Of a DNA stretch of 64,000 nt, positions 1-8,284 are shown piece by piece (within the stretch, counting starts at the first letter, position 1; each line of letters begins with the position of its first letter). The stretch covers positions 2,914,001 to 2,978,000 of the forward strand of contig NZ_JACCBU010000001.1 of the NCBI RefSeq assembly GCF_013407955.1, given 5' to 3'. Source of the stretch: Microlunatus parietis (GTDB lineage Bacteria; Actinomycetota; Actinomycetes; Propionibacteriales; Propionibacteriaceae). The notes under the pieces are model-generated. The model ran no database searches and was not told where the DNA came from. It saw nothing but the letters and a program-made list of their open reading frames with translations. Position numbers and translations under genes: made by a program.

Positions 1-731
1 AGCATGAGCATCACGATCAGCACCGCGGCCACGCCAGGGACGGTCAGGGCCGATCGATGAGTCCGTACGTCAGCAGGCCCAGGGCCGACCAGGTCGCCCG
101 GCTGCGGAGTGGCCGGCCGGGACCGCCGGGCCGCATCGGTCCGGCAGTACGCGATCCCGCCGACCGCCATACAGCCGGCGGTCACCAGCAACGGCACCAC
201 CGGCACCGTCAGCGCGAGCAGTGCGGACAACAGCAGCGGGCCGCCGACGAAGATCAACTCGATCGAGGTGGCGTCCAGCGCGAAGGCGACCCGGCGCGAC
301 TTCGGGTCCGGGAACACCGTCCGCCAGGCCGCCCGCATCGCCGGCGTCACCGGCGAGAAGGACAGACCGGCGCCGAGTGAGATCGCGATCAGGACCGGAA
401 TGGGCAGGCCGCCGATCGTGGCCAGGGCCAGCAGTGCCGTCAGGCTCGCGCTCACCACACTGGTCGGCAGGATGACCCGGACCTGACCGAACCGGTCCAT
501 CGCCCGACCCCACAGCGGCGTGCCCACGGCCGAGCCGATCGCGAACGCGCCGGTGACGAACCCGGCCAGGCTGTACGCGTCGCGCTCGGACTGGACCAGC
601 AGCAGGATGCCCAGCGGCGCCATCGAGATCGGCAGCCGAGCGATCGTCGCCGCCAGGAAGGGCGCGGCCGCCGGCCGGTACCGCAGCAGTTTCAGATAGG
701 CCCGGAGTCCCGATCCGAGGTCGGCACTCAT
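1..731 (-). CDS. MFS transporter, cut by the window edge (N-terminal 243 residues)
   Basis: Major facilitator superfamily drug/sugar-efflux type permease in the cytoplasmic membrane. The reading frame runs open from an ATG at 731 to base 1, so the C-terminus is missing. It shows at least six hydrophobic helices, with the loop GRAMDRFGQVR between helices 2 and 3 matching the MFS motif A (GxxxDRxGxR). A second landmark is SFSPVTPAMRAAWRTVFP, typical of the helix 4-5 region of actinobacterial MFS pumps. Substrate cannot be told. The next gene upstream on the same strand is the antitoxin-like gene, 82 bp away. Confidence 0.85.
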   Translation of the reverse strand, partial: MSADLGSGLRAYLKLLRYRPAAAPFLAATIARLPISMAPLGILLLVQSERDAYSLAGFVTGAFAIGSAVGTPLWGRAMDRFGQVRVILPTSVVSASLTALLALATIGGLPIPVLIAISLGAGLSFSPVTPAMRAAWRTVFPDPKSRRVAFALDATSIELIFVGGPLLLSALLALTVPVVPLLVTAGCMAVGGIAYCRTDAARRSRPATPQPGDLVGPGPADVRTHRSALTVPGVAAVLIVMLM

Positions 732-813
732 GCGTCACAACGACAGTTCACCCACAAACGATAACGATCGTCCTCAGACCTTGATCAACCGACCAGTCGC
801 CACAGAGACGAAT

Positions 814-1068
814 TCATCCCTGAGCTTTCGGCTGATCAGTCGGTCCGACCATCGCCGCTTCGATCCTGGCGTCGGCCTCAGCCACTTCTTCCTCGGTGAA
901 CGCTCCGTGCTCCTGCTGATAGCGCTCCAGTTCCAGGCCGAGCAGATCATGTCGCAGCTGTCGCGCCGCTGCTTCGGAGACCATGCCGGCGACGTCGTCG
1001 GTCAGTTTCCGCAACTCGTCGACCAATCCGGTCGGCAGCGACACGGTGATTCGGGTCGTGTCCTCCAT
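814..1068 (-). CDS. Ribbon-helix-helix (CopG/MazE-like) antitoxin-like DNA-binding protein
   Basis: An 84-residue protein. The N-terminus TTRITVSLPTGLVDELRKL has the beta-strand plus helix pattern of a ribbon-helix-helix domain, followed by a charged helical tail ending TEEEVAEADARIEAAM, as in MazE/VapB-type antitoxins. The longer reading frame extends upstream to 1209, but the extra 47 residues look non-native; the ATG at 1068 directly precedes the domain. Such antitoxins normally sit immediately upstream of a toxin gene. Here the next same-strand gene is an MFS transporter, so this is an orphan antitoxin or a stand-alone regulator. Function as an antitoxin is inferred only from the fold. 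Confidence 0.6.
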   Translation of the reverse strand: MEDTTRITVSLPTGLVDELRKLTDDVAGMVSEAAARQLRHDLLGLELERYQQEHGAFTEEEVAEADARIEAAMVGPTDQPKAQG

Positions 1069-1633
1069 GCGTGAACGGTACGCCCCGCCACCCCATTGCC
1101 CCGATCGGTGGTCGGCCTCCGATCGCGCGGCCCGCGCCCGCGACGACACCGCCACCTCACCCTTCAGGAGCCGCCCCATACCGGTGCCGGTCCAGGCCCG
1201 TCGACGCAAGGGCGGTGCCCGAGCAGCGGCCCGGACCCGTCAGCGCCGCCGGCCTCTACGTCCGCGACGTCGCCCTCCCGCCCAGAGGTCGCCGACCGTA
1301 TACCCCTAAGTTGGTCAAGCGGCTGCCGGCGCGGATTCGGCTCATTGGCAGGCTCGGGCGAGAGCACGATTCGTCAAGGTGGAACCCTGCCTGGTGTCTG
1401 GTGCCCCGGAAGTTCCACGATCCTGATTGATCTCAGGGACAGCATCGGTCCGGTCGCGACCCCACGCGGTCGACCGACCGGGGTTCGAGCTGCGCACGCT
1501 CACGTCGAGTGGACCCGAAGCGCAGAACCGAGCCTGAATCCGTGCCATATCCGTCCGACCCAACCCGGACCCCGCCCGCGTCATCAGGCGCCGCCACGTC
1601 CACCGCTGCCGGTTGCGCGTCGCCCACGAAGTC

Positions 1634-1723
1634 CTCGACGTGTCGGAATTCCTCCACGGACGAGGCGTTTCCACGTGGTAATGGCGGTTGGGCGCTCGCC
1701 CGTGGAGAAATGCCGACATCGAG
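1634..1723. repeat. 90-bp hairpin element
   Basis: Left arm 1634-1659 and right arm 1699-1723 pair over about 24 bp with few mismatches; the shared arm core is TGTCGGmATTyCTCCACGG. The loop is about 39 nt. The start of the arm (TGTCGnnATTTCTC) resembles the arm of the hairpin at 40199-40276. Confidence 0.5.
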
Positions 1724-1792
1724 GGTGCCGCGTCGGTCCGCACGACGACCACTGGGGCGGGAGCGCAGCGTCGCGGGCATTGAGGGCTCAAC

Positions 1793-1867
1793 GGACACCG
1801 CCGTTGCGTCGACAGCGCCTGGCGTGCGCGGCGCGAGTGGCGGGACGGGGCGCTGTGGCGGTGTCTC
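1793..1867. repeat. Imperfect hairpin near the LacI gene 3' end
   Basis: GGACACCGCC (1793-1802) plus ACAGCGCC (1812-1819) on the left pair with GGCGCTGT (1849-1856) and GGCGGTGTC (1857-1865) on the right; the left arm carries an extra 9 nt. It lies about 30 bp beyond the LacI stop codon and could act as its terminator, although no T-run follows. Confidence 0.4.
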
Positions 1868-1895
1868 CCGTAGCGTGGCGTCCACGGATTCAGGC

Positions 1896-2909
1896 TCAGC
1901 TCCAGCCCGTTGACGCCCGCGGCACCAACTCCATACCGGTCAGCTCGATGCCGTGGTGGGGCCGGCCGTCGATGGCGTCCAGCAGCAGTTCGGCGGCGCG
2001 CTGGCCGAGGTATTCCAGGCGCAGGTCGATCGTGGTCAGCGGCGGCCGACTGGCCAGCGCCATCACGTCCCAGTCGTCGAAGCCGGTCACCGCGATCTCG
2101 TCGGGCACCCGCAGGTCCAGTTCCCGCAGCCGGTCGCACACGCCGCGGGCGATCTGGTCGCTGCCGCAGCTGATCGCATCCATCGGCAGCGGTTCTCCGG
2201 GGCGCCAGGCCTGCAGAAGTTGATCAACGGCGCGGCGGCCCCAACTCTCGCTCCACTCGCCGAACAGGGTGGGCGCGGCGAGTTCCAGGCCGGCCTCGTG
2301 GACCGCCTGCGCGGTGATCTCGGCCCGGGTCCGAGGACTGTGCTGGTGCGGCCGGCCGGCGACGTGGACGATCCGGCGGCGCCCGATGCCGAGCAGATGA
2401 TCAACGATCCGGCGGGCCCCGTCGGCGTCGTCGGGCATCACGGACGCGTCGTCGGGATCGCTCGACGGCGCGAAGGCGTACACCACCGGGATGGGGACGT
2501 CGATCCGCGGCCGGGCGTCGGTGGTCCGGCCCGCGACGATGATGCCGTCGACGCGCCGGGCGACCAGGCTCCGCACGTGGTACGCCTCGCGGACCGGGTC
2601 GTTCCGGCTGGTCGCGAGCAGCGCCGACAGCTGGCCGGCGGCGAGCGCGTTCTCGGCACCGAGCATCACCGGGATGCTGAACCGGCCGGCCGAATCGGCA
2701 CTGAGCAGGCCGACCGTGAAGCTGCGGCTGGCCGGCGGCCGGCGGGCCGGATCGGGGCTGAAGCCGAGTTCCGCCGCGGCCCGGTAGACCCGGTCCCGGG
2801 TGCTCTCCCGCAAGGCCCCGGAGTTGTTCAGCGCCTTGGACACGGTGCCCGGCGAGACTCCCGCCGCGCGGGCGATGTCCACGACGCGTGCCGTACGCCG
2901 AGCCGCCAT
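1896..2909 (-). CDS. LacI-family transcriptional regulator of the adjacent sugar operon
   Basis: 337 residues. The N-terminus RTARVVDIARAAGVSPGTVS is the LacI helix-turn-helix, followed by the hinge helix region (KALNNSGALRE) and a periplasmic-binding-protein-like sensor domain; GFDDWDVMALASRPPLTTID is the typical late LacI/GalR motif. The start at 2909 is preceded by AAGGAGG six bases upstream; an earlier in-frame start at 2930 has no such site. It is divergent from the GH127/ABC operon, so it most likely represses that operon and is released by an imported oligosaccharide or arabinose. The ligand is inference. Confidence 0.93.
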   Translation of the reverse strand: MAARRTARVVDIARAAGVSPGTVSKALNNSGALRESTRDRVYRAAAELGFSPDPARRPPASRSFTVGLLSADSAGRFSIPVMLGAENALAAGQLSALLATSRNDPVREAYHVRSLVARRVDGIIVAGRTTDARPRIDVPIPVVYAFAPSSDPDDASVMPDDADGARRIVDHLLGIGRRRIVHVAGRPHQHSPRTRAEITAQAVHEAGLELAAPTLFGEWSESWGRRAVDQLLQAWRPGEPLPMDAISCGSDQIARGVCDRLRELDLRVPDEIAVTGFDDWDVMALASRPPLTTIDLRLEYLGQRAAELLLDAIDGRPHHGIELTGMELVPRASTGWS

Positions 2910-3013
2910 CTGCCCTCCTTCGTCGAACAATTTTCCTGCATTTTTCCATCTTGCGATCGACCCAGGCTACCTCACAAGATTGCAGAATCCGTGTCACAGA
3001 AAGGATCTCGCCC

Positions 3014-3061
3014 TTGACGACCGGTTCACTCGAGACCTACCGTCAACGGAAACAGATTTCC
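3014..3061 (+). promoter_or_regulatory. Candidate promoter and operator of the GH127/ABC operon
   Basis: TTGACG at 3014-3019 and TACCGT at 3038-3043 are 18 bp apart and could form -35 and -10 boxes. GGAAACAGATTTCC at 3048-3061 is a short inverted repeat (GGAAA-4-TTTCC) where transcription would start, a fitting position for a LacI-type repressor. Both are weak matches and stand on position as much as sequence. Confidence 0.3.
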
Positions 3062-3089
3062 AGTTTTCCGCAATTTCTTGGAGCTGAAC

Positions 3090-4919
3090 ATGGCGTACGC
3101 CGGCCCCGTCCGTCCGACCGAGACCGCCGCCGTGGTGTGGCGCCCCGTGGCCGCCGGCGCGGTCACCATCACGGGTGGCCCGCTGGGCGCCCGCCAGACC
3201 GCCAACCGGACCGCCGCGATCCCGGCCGGACTGAAGCAGTTGCGTGAGGCGAAGAACGTGCTCAACCTCGAGCTCGCCGCGGGCAAGGCCGAGGGCGAGG
3301 CGGTCGGTCCGATCTTCGCCGACTCCGATGTGCACAAGTGGCTCGAGGCTGCCGCGTGGGAATACGGACGCGGCGCCGACCCGGCTCTGCTCGACGACAT
3401 CCTCGAGCTGACCGACCTGCTGCAGAACGCCCAGGCCGACGACGGCTACCTCGACTCGGTCGTGCAGCTGCGCGGCCTGGAGCGCTACAGCGAACTGGAA
3501 TGGAGCCACGAGCACTACTGCGCCGGCCACCTGATCCAGGCCGCCGTCGCGTACTCCCGGACCACCGGCCGGACCGAACTGCTGGACGTGGCACGCCGGG
3601 TTGCCGATCATCTGGTCGCCACGTTCGGGCCGGGCAAGAACCCTGCCCTGGATGGGCATCCGGTGATCGAGATGGCCCTGGTCGAGCTCTACCGGGAGAC
3701 CGGGGAGCGGTCCTATCTCGACCTGGCGAAGCACTTCGTGGACACCCGCGGCCGGGGCACCATCACCGGCCGCGACGTCGGCTACTACTCCGACCGGGTG
3801 CCGGTCCGCGAGGCGACCACCGTCGAGGGCCACTCGGTTCGCGCCGTCTATCTGGCGGCCGGCGCCGCCGATGTCGCGGCCGAGACCGGCGATGCCGAGT
3901 TGCTCGCCGCGCTGGAGACCCAGTTCGCCTCGATGGCTCTGGAGAAGGAGTATCTGACCGGCGGGCTCGGGGCCCGCTGGGAGGGCGAGGCGTTCGGCGA
4001 TCCGTACGAACTGCCGAACGACCGGGCCTACGCCGAGACCTGCGCCACCATCGGCGGCATCCAGTGGGCCTGGCGGATGCTGCTGGCGACCGGGAAGGCG
4101 AGCTATGCCGACCAGATCGAGCGGATGATCTACAACGGGTTCATCTCCGGGGTCTCCCAGGCCGGCACCGAGTACTTCTACGTCAACACGCTGCACCTGC
4201 GCGACCGGTCGGTTCCCGATCATGATCGGACCCCGGCCCGTGGTCGGGTCGGCTGGTTCGCCTGCGCCTGCTGCCCGCCCAACGTGATGCGCACGTTCTC
4301 AAGCCTGGAAGGCTATCTGGCGAGTACGGACGCGGACGGACTGCAGCTGCACCAGTACCTGCCCGGCACCGTCCAGGCCGGCGAGCTCAAGCTCACCGTC
4401 GCGACCGACTACCCGTGGCAGGGCAAGATCACGATCACCGTCGACCAGGCCGGACCGGACGAGACGACGATCGCGCTCCGGGTGCCGGCCTGGGCCGAGG
4501 GGGCGACGCTGACCACGGCTGCTGGGACCGAGGATGTCACGGCGGGCGAGTACGCCGGCGCCCGCCGGGCCTGGCAGGTCGGTGATCAACTCGTGCTCGA
4601 CCTGCCACTGACGCCGCGGCTGACCGCACCCCATCCACGCGTCGACGCGTCGCGCGGCTGCCTGGCCATCGAACGCGGACCGCTCGTCTACGCCCTGGAG
4701 CAGGCCGACCAGGCCGAGGGCGTCGCCGTCGATGATCTTCGGCTCGACCCGGCGGGTGAGCTCGTCGAGGAACGGCGCGAGGACCTGCTCGGCGGAGTCA
4801 CGTTGATCAAGGCCACCGGCAGCGGACCGGACGGTCCGGTCGAGTTGGTGGCGCTGCCGTACCACCTCTGGGCCAATCGCGGTCCACAACCGATGCGGGT
4901 CTGGATTCCCTTGCAGTAA
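3090..4919 (+). CDS. GH127 family beta-L-arabinofuranosidase
   Basis: 609 residues, near the usual size for GH127 (DUF1680). These enzymes release L-arabinofuranose from beta-linked arabino-oligosaccharides, using a zinc-bound cysteine as nucleophile. By alignment with the HypBA1 pattern (E322, E338, C340, C415, C417, C418), this protein has E300 (acid/base), E316-x-C318 (in YAETCA) and C392-x-C394-C395 (in WFACACCPP), so zinc site and nucleophile are intact. No signal peptide is seen, so it works in the cytoplasm on imported oligosaccharides. Start chosen at ATG 3090, with GGAG six bases before it. It is first in an operon with a sugar ABC importer and divergent from LacI. Confidence 0.92.
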   Translation: MAYAGPVRPTETAAVVWRPVAAGAVTITGGPLGARQTANRTAAIPAGLKQLREAKNVLNLELAAGKAEGEAVGPIFADSDVHKWLEAAAWEYGRGADPALLDDILELTDLLQNAQADDGYLDSVVQLRGLERYSELEWSHEHYCAGHLIQAAVAYSRTTGRTELLDVARRVADHLVATFGPGKNPALDGHPVIEMALVELYRETGERSYLDLAKHFVDTRGRGTITGRDVGYYSDRVPVREATTVEGHSVRAVYLAAGAADVAAETGDAELLAALETQFASMALEKEYLTGGLGARWEGEAFGDPYELPNDRAYAETCATIGGIQWAWRMLLATGKASYADQIERMIYNGFISGVSQAGTEYFYVNTLHLRDRSVPDHDRTPARGRVGWFACACCPPNVMRTFSSLEGYLASTDADGLQLHQYLPGTVQAGELKLTVATDYPWQGKITITVDQAGPDETTIALRVPAWAEGATLTTAAGTEDVTAGEYAGARRAWQVGDQLVLDLPLTPRLTAPHPRVDASRGCLAIERGPLVYALEQADQAEGVAVDDLRLDPAGELVEERREDLLGGVTLIKATGSGPDGPVELVALPYHLWANRGPQPMRVWIPLQ

Positions 4920-4958
4920 AGGGACTCCGGGCAAGACCCGGAAGGAGTGACAGCAAAG

Positions 4959-6260
4959 ATGCTGACGCGGAGAGCACTGCTGGGCACCGGGGCCGTGCTG
5001 GCCCTCGCGTCCGGCTGCGCCCGACAACTGCCGGCGGTGAACACGGCTGCCGCCGGCTTCGGCAGCGGCGCCGACGGCACCGTCGAGGTCTGGTGCCGGT
5101 CGGCGACCCAGACCGGGATCCAGTTCATGGCCGACACGTTCCACCAGCAACAGAACCGGATCCGGGTCCGGGTGACCCCGGTGCCGGACGCCCAGTTCGT
5201 CACCAAACTGGCCACCGCGATCCGCGGCGGACGGGTGCCCGACCTGGTCGACTTCGACGACATCAACTCGATGCTGTTCATCTTCCGGGGTGCCTTCGCC
5301 GACCTGACCGACCTGATCGATCGCCTTCCCGGCAAGGAGAAACTCAGCCCGGGGCACCTGGCTCTTGCGACCAAGGACGACCGGGTCTACGCGGTGCCGT
5401 TCCTGGCCGACAACTCCGTGCTGTTCTGCAACACCGAGCTCTTTGAGCAGGCCGGGCTCGACATCGACGACTCGACCAAGGACTTCGCCTCGATCCTCGA
5501 AGCCGCCCGCAGGCTCAGAGGCCTCGGCGAGGACGTGTACGGCTGGTCCATCCCGGGCAACGCCGCCGGCTCCCTCGGCTTCACCGTGCAGCCGCACATC
5601 TGGGCCGCCGACACCGACCTGATCACCGGCGAGGTCGGTGATCAGCGCGGCAACGTGGCCGGCAACGAGGCGGTGCGCCGGACGCTGGAGTTCCAGCGCA
5701 CGCTGTGGCAGGAGAAGCTGGTCCCCTCGTCCGCGTACGCCGAGGACGGCTCGACCTATCCGGCCGACTTCCTGGCCGGCCGGGTCGGGATGACGCCGCG
5801 GTCGTTCGGCGGCATCGTCAAGAACGCCGACGAGGAGTTGCTGTCCAAGATCACCGTACGGCTGCTCTGCGGACCGGACGGCGGCCGGTCGTTCTTCGAC
5901 GGCGGCAACAACCTCTGCCTGGTCAACGGCGCCCGGAATCCCTCCGCTGCTTGGGAATTCGCCGCCTTCTGCGTCGCTCCGGAGCAGCAGGCCCGACTAC
6001 CCGAGGGCAACTACACGCCGATCCGGTCCGACGTGGCGACGCCCGAGTTCCGGGCGAAGTATCCGCTGGCCGTGCCGACGCTTGATCACCTCGACGCCGG
6101 CTACGCGCCGACGACGCTGGCGTACAACCTGCTCTACAACCAGCCGGACGGCCCCTGGCTGGCGATGTACCGGCGGGCCGTGTTCGACGGCGAGGTGGAG
6201 GCCGCGATGGAGGAAGCGCAACGCAGTTATGACCGCATCCTGAGGCAGGCGCAGGCATGA
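4959..6260 (+). CDS. Sugar ABC transporter substrate-binding lipoprotein
   Basis: 433 residues, family 1 extracellular solute-binding protein. The N-terminus MLTRRALLGTGAVLALASGC has twin arginines, a hydrophobic stretch and the lipobox LASGC, so the mature protein is lipid-anchored outside the membrane. ATG 4959 is chosen because AAGGAG (4942-4947) lies upstream; the in-frame GTG at 4947 would overlap that site. It follows the GH127 gene by 39 bp and overlaps the next permease gene by 4 bp (ATGA). It probably captures arabinofuranose-containing oligosaccharides, inferred from the neighbour enzyme. Confidence 0.92.
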   Translation: MLTRRALLGTGAVLALASGCARQLPAVNTAAAGFGSGADGTVEVWCRSATQTGIQFMADTFHQQQNRIRVRVTPVPDAQFVTKLATAIRGGRVPDLVDFDDINSMLFIFRGAFADLTDLIDRLPGKEKLSPGHLALATKDDRVYAVPFLADNSVLFCNTELFEQAGLDIDDSTKDFASILEAARRLRGLGEDVYGWSIPGNAAGSLGFTVQPHIWAADTDLITGEVGDQRGNVAGNEAVRRTLEFQRTLWQEKLVPSSAYAEDGSTYPADFLAGRVGMTPRSFGGIVKNADEELLSKITVRLLCGPDGGRSFFDGGNNLCLVNGARNPSAAWEFAAFCVAPEQQARLPEGNYTPIRSDVATPEFRAKYPLAVPTLDHLDAGYAPTTLAYNLLYNQPDGPWLAMYRRAVFDGEVEAAMEEAQRSYDRILRQAQA

Positions 6261-7192
6261 TCACCGAGACGCTCGACACCGCGCCGGCCCGGCCGGCTGC
6301 GCGGCCGTACCGGCAGAACCCGCGCTCGCTCACCCATCCGCCGCGAACCGGTCTGCTGCTGGTGCTGCCGGCGGTGATCTTCGTCTCCGTCTTCGTCCTG
6401 GCGCCGCTGCTGGTCGCGGTCTACATCTCGCTGACCAACTTCCCGCTGATCGGTGACTACCGGTTCATCGGGCTGGAGAACTACGTCCAGGCGTTCACCG
6501 ATCCGGCGTTCGGCTGGTCCATCCTCTACACGTTGATCTACACGGCCCTGGTCACGTTGCCGATCTTGCTCCTCGGCTACACGCTGGCGGTGCTGGTCCG
6601 GTCCAATCGGCGCGGCGCCAAGGTGCTCCGAACCGTCTTCTTCATCCCGTACGTGGTCGGACTGACCACGCTCAGCTTCCTGATGGTGCTGGAGGCCCAG
6701 CCGGACAGCGGCATGATCAACCTGATCTTGAAGTGGATCGGGCTGACCGACGGCAGCACGGCCTGGCTGGTGGACGGCACGCTCGGCACGATCCTGATCT
6801 GCGTCCTGGTGGTCTGGGGCGTGTCCGGGCTGACCATGATGCTCCTGATGTCCGGCATGCAGGGCATCCCCAGCGACGTGTACGAGTCTGCCGAACTGGA
6901 CGGCGCCGGCTGGTGGCGGACCGAGCGCCACATCACACTGCCGATGCTCCGCCGTACCATCGCCCTGAGCTTGATCATCTCGGTGATCGGCTCCTTCCTC
7001 GCCTTCACCCAGTTCTTCATCCTGACCCAGGGCGGGCCCGGATCCCAGACGACCACCGTGGTGATGGCCATCTACAAACGGGCGTTCGTCCAGCTGCAGC
7101 TGGGCGCGGCGACGGCGATGTCGCTGCTGCTGGTCGTGATCATCGGCCTGGTGACGGCCGCCCAGTTCTGGCTGCTCCGGGAGAAGGACTGA
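6257..7192 (+). CDS. Sugar ABC transporter permease (MalF/UgpA type)
   Basis: 311 residues with six predicted membrane helices, the first at about residue 35 after a polar tail. The EAA loop for contact with the ATPase reads ESAELDGAGWWRTERHITLP, a close match to the family. It starts inside the stop of the substrate-binding protein gene (ATGA overlap), so translation is coupled. No ATPase gene lies in the operon; carbohydrate importers of this type in actinobacteria often share one MsiK-type ATPase coded elsewhere. Confidence 0.93.
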   Translation: MITETLDTAPARPAARPYRQNPRSLTHPPRTGLLLVLPAVIFVSVFVLAPLLVAVYISLTNFPLIGDYRFIGLENYVQAFTDPAFGWSILYTLIYTALVTLPILLLGYTLAVLVRSNRRGAKVLRTVFFIPYVVGLTTLSFLMVLEAQPDSGMINLILKWIGLTDGSTAWLVDGTLGTILICVLVVWGVSGLTMMLLMSGMQGIPSDVYESAELDGAGWWRTERHITLPMLRRTIALSLIISVIGSFLAFTQFFILTQGGPGSQTTTVVMAIYKRAFVQLQLGAATAMSLLLVVIIGLVTAAQFWLLREKD

Positions 7193-7194
7193 TC

Positions 7195-8082
7195 ATGGCG
7201 ACCCTGACCGCACCCGTACGCCGGTCCACGACGATCACCGGGATCGAACGGGACACCCGGACCAAACAGGTGCTCTACGTGTTCGGCGGCTTGTTGGCGC
7301 TGCTGGTATTCACGGTGCCGCTGCTCTGGGCCCTGTTCCGGTCGCTGCAGCCGGGCGCCGTGATCGTCGACCCGCCGGACCCGGCGACCTACTTCGACGT
7401 GACCCTGAGCAACTTCACCGTGCTGGTCCAGGAGGGCACGCTGGGCCGCTCGATCGGGAACAGCCTGATCGTCTCACTCTGCTCGGCCCTGCTCACCGCC
7501 GTGCTGGCATTGTTCGCCGGCTACGGCTTCGCGAAGTTCCGATTCCGTGGCGCCAACCTGCTGTTCGCGATCATCGTGCTGACCATGATGGTCCCGTTCC
7601 AGGCGATCCTGACCCCGCTCTATCTGCAGCTCAACGCGATGCGGCTGACCGACAGTCTGTTCGGATTGATCTTGTTCTACGCGACCGTCCACCTGCCGTT
7701 TGGCGTCTTCGTGATGCGCAACTCGTTCACCGCGATCCCCGCCGAGCTGGAGGACTCCGGCCACGTCGACGGCGCCGGCACGATGCGCACCCTGGTCTCC
7801 GTGCTCTGGCCCTTGGTCATGCCGGGCGCCGCAACGACGGCGCTGTACGCGTTCCTGGCGTCGTGGACCGAGTTCCTCGGCGCCCTCACGTTCTTGACCG
7901 ACCCGACCCTCTACACGCTGCCGATCGACCTGGTGAACCTGCAACGCGGCACCTACGGACAGATCGACTACGGCGTCCTCGCCGCCGGCGCCGTCGTCGC
8001 CATGATCCCCTGCGTCGTTCTGTACATCGCCCTGCAGCGCTACTACGTCCGAGGCCTCACCTCCGGCGCCGTGAAGGGCTGA
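7195..8082 (+). CDS. Sugar ABC transporter permease (MalG/UgpE type)
   Basis: 295 residues, six membrane helices; the EAA loop is EDSGHVDGAGTMRTLVSVLW. The ATG at 7195 follows the previous stop by two bases, with GAGAAGG just upstream. It is the partner of the preceding permease and the last gene of the operon. A longer upstream frame exists but would run antiparallel in reading to the previous gene and lacks family similarity. Confidence 0.93.
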   Translation: MATLTAPVRRSTTITGIERDTRTKQVLYVFGGLLALLVFTVPLLWALFRSLQPGAVIVDPPDPATYFDVTLSNFTVLVQEGTLGRSIGNSLIVSLCSALLTAVLALFAGYGFAKFRFRGANLLFAIIVLTMMVPFQAILTPLYLQLNAMRLTDSLFGLILFYATVHLPFGVFVMRNSFTAIPAELEDSGHVDGAGTMRTLVSVLWPLVMPGAATTALYAFLASWTEFLGALTFLTDPTLYTLPIDLVNLQRGTYGQIDYGVLAAGAVVAMIPCVVLYIALQRYYVRGLTSGAVKG

Positions 8083-8117
8083 CCGTCCCGCCCCGCGGCA
8101 CCTCACCCGCAGGCTGA

Positions 8118-8161
8118 GTGGGTCATATCCGGCCGGGTGTTCGCGGCCGGAAGTCACCCAC
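8118..8161 (+). terminator. Hairpin after the sugar operon
   Basis: An 18-bp stem with three mismatches (8118-8135 with 8144-8161) and an 8-nt loop, 35 bp after the last permease stop. There is no T-run, so it could be a factor-dependent terminator, an mRNA-stabilising hairpin, or one of the many intergenic palindromes of this window. Confidence 0.5.
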
Positions 8162-8284
8162 AGACCGGGTGCGCCCCGACCCCACCGACGCCATCTGCAA
8201 CAGGCTCCAGTCCCGGCGGGAATCCGCCCACCGTCGTCCAGGAGTTCGGGCAGACTGTGCTCGATGCCGACCGAGGAGGGTTCA

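Larger units (their letters stand above)
1069..1895. other. Gene-free 0.8 kb stretch rich in inverted repeats
   Basis: No frame here gives a protein I recognise. The long open frames on both strands have skewed Arg/Pro/Ser composition typical of antisense reading in GC-rich DNA. The region holds a 15-bp inverted repeat pair at 1530-1544 and 1883-1897, a hairpin at 1634-1723 and another at 1793-1867. It may be the relic of a mobile element. Confidence 0.6.
1530..1897. repeat. 368-bp segment bounded by 15-bp perfect inverted repeats
   Basis: GAGCCTGAATCCGTG at 1530-1544 recurs as its exact reverse complement at 1883-1897. The right copy covers the TGA stop codon of the LacI-family gene (1896-1898). 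Two internal hairpins lie between the ends. The layout resembles a MITE with terminal inverted repeats. A chance pairing or a duplicated gene end is also possible; no target-site duplication is evident. Confidence 0.4.

Noticed and set aside
1465..1500. tRNA fragment (GGGGTTCGAGC-like T-arm)
   Set aside because: The stem does not pair and no acceptor or anticodon arm is present.
1433..1885. 150-codon open frame on the minus strand
   Set aside because: No ribosome-binding site, no recognisable fold, and it crosses both hairpins; more likely non-coding.
1096..2223. Long open frame on the + strand through the gene-free region and the LacI gene
   Set aside because: Arg/Pro/Ser-rich composition without a domain; it is the antisense shadow of the LacI gene plus repeat DNA.
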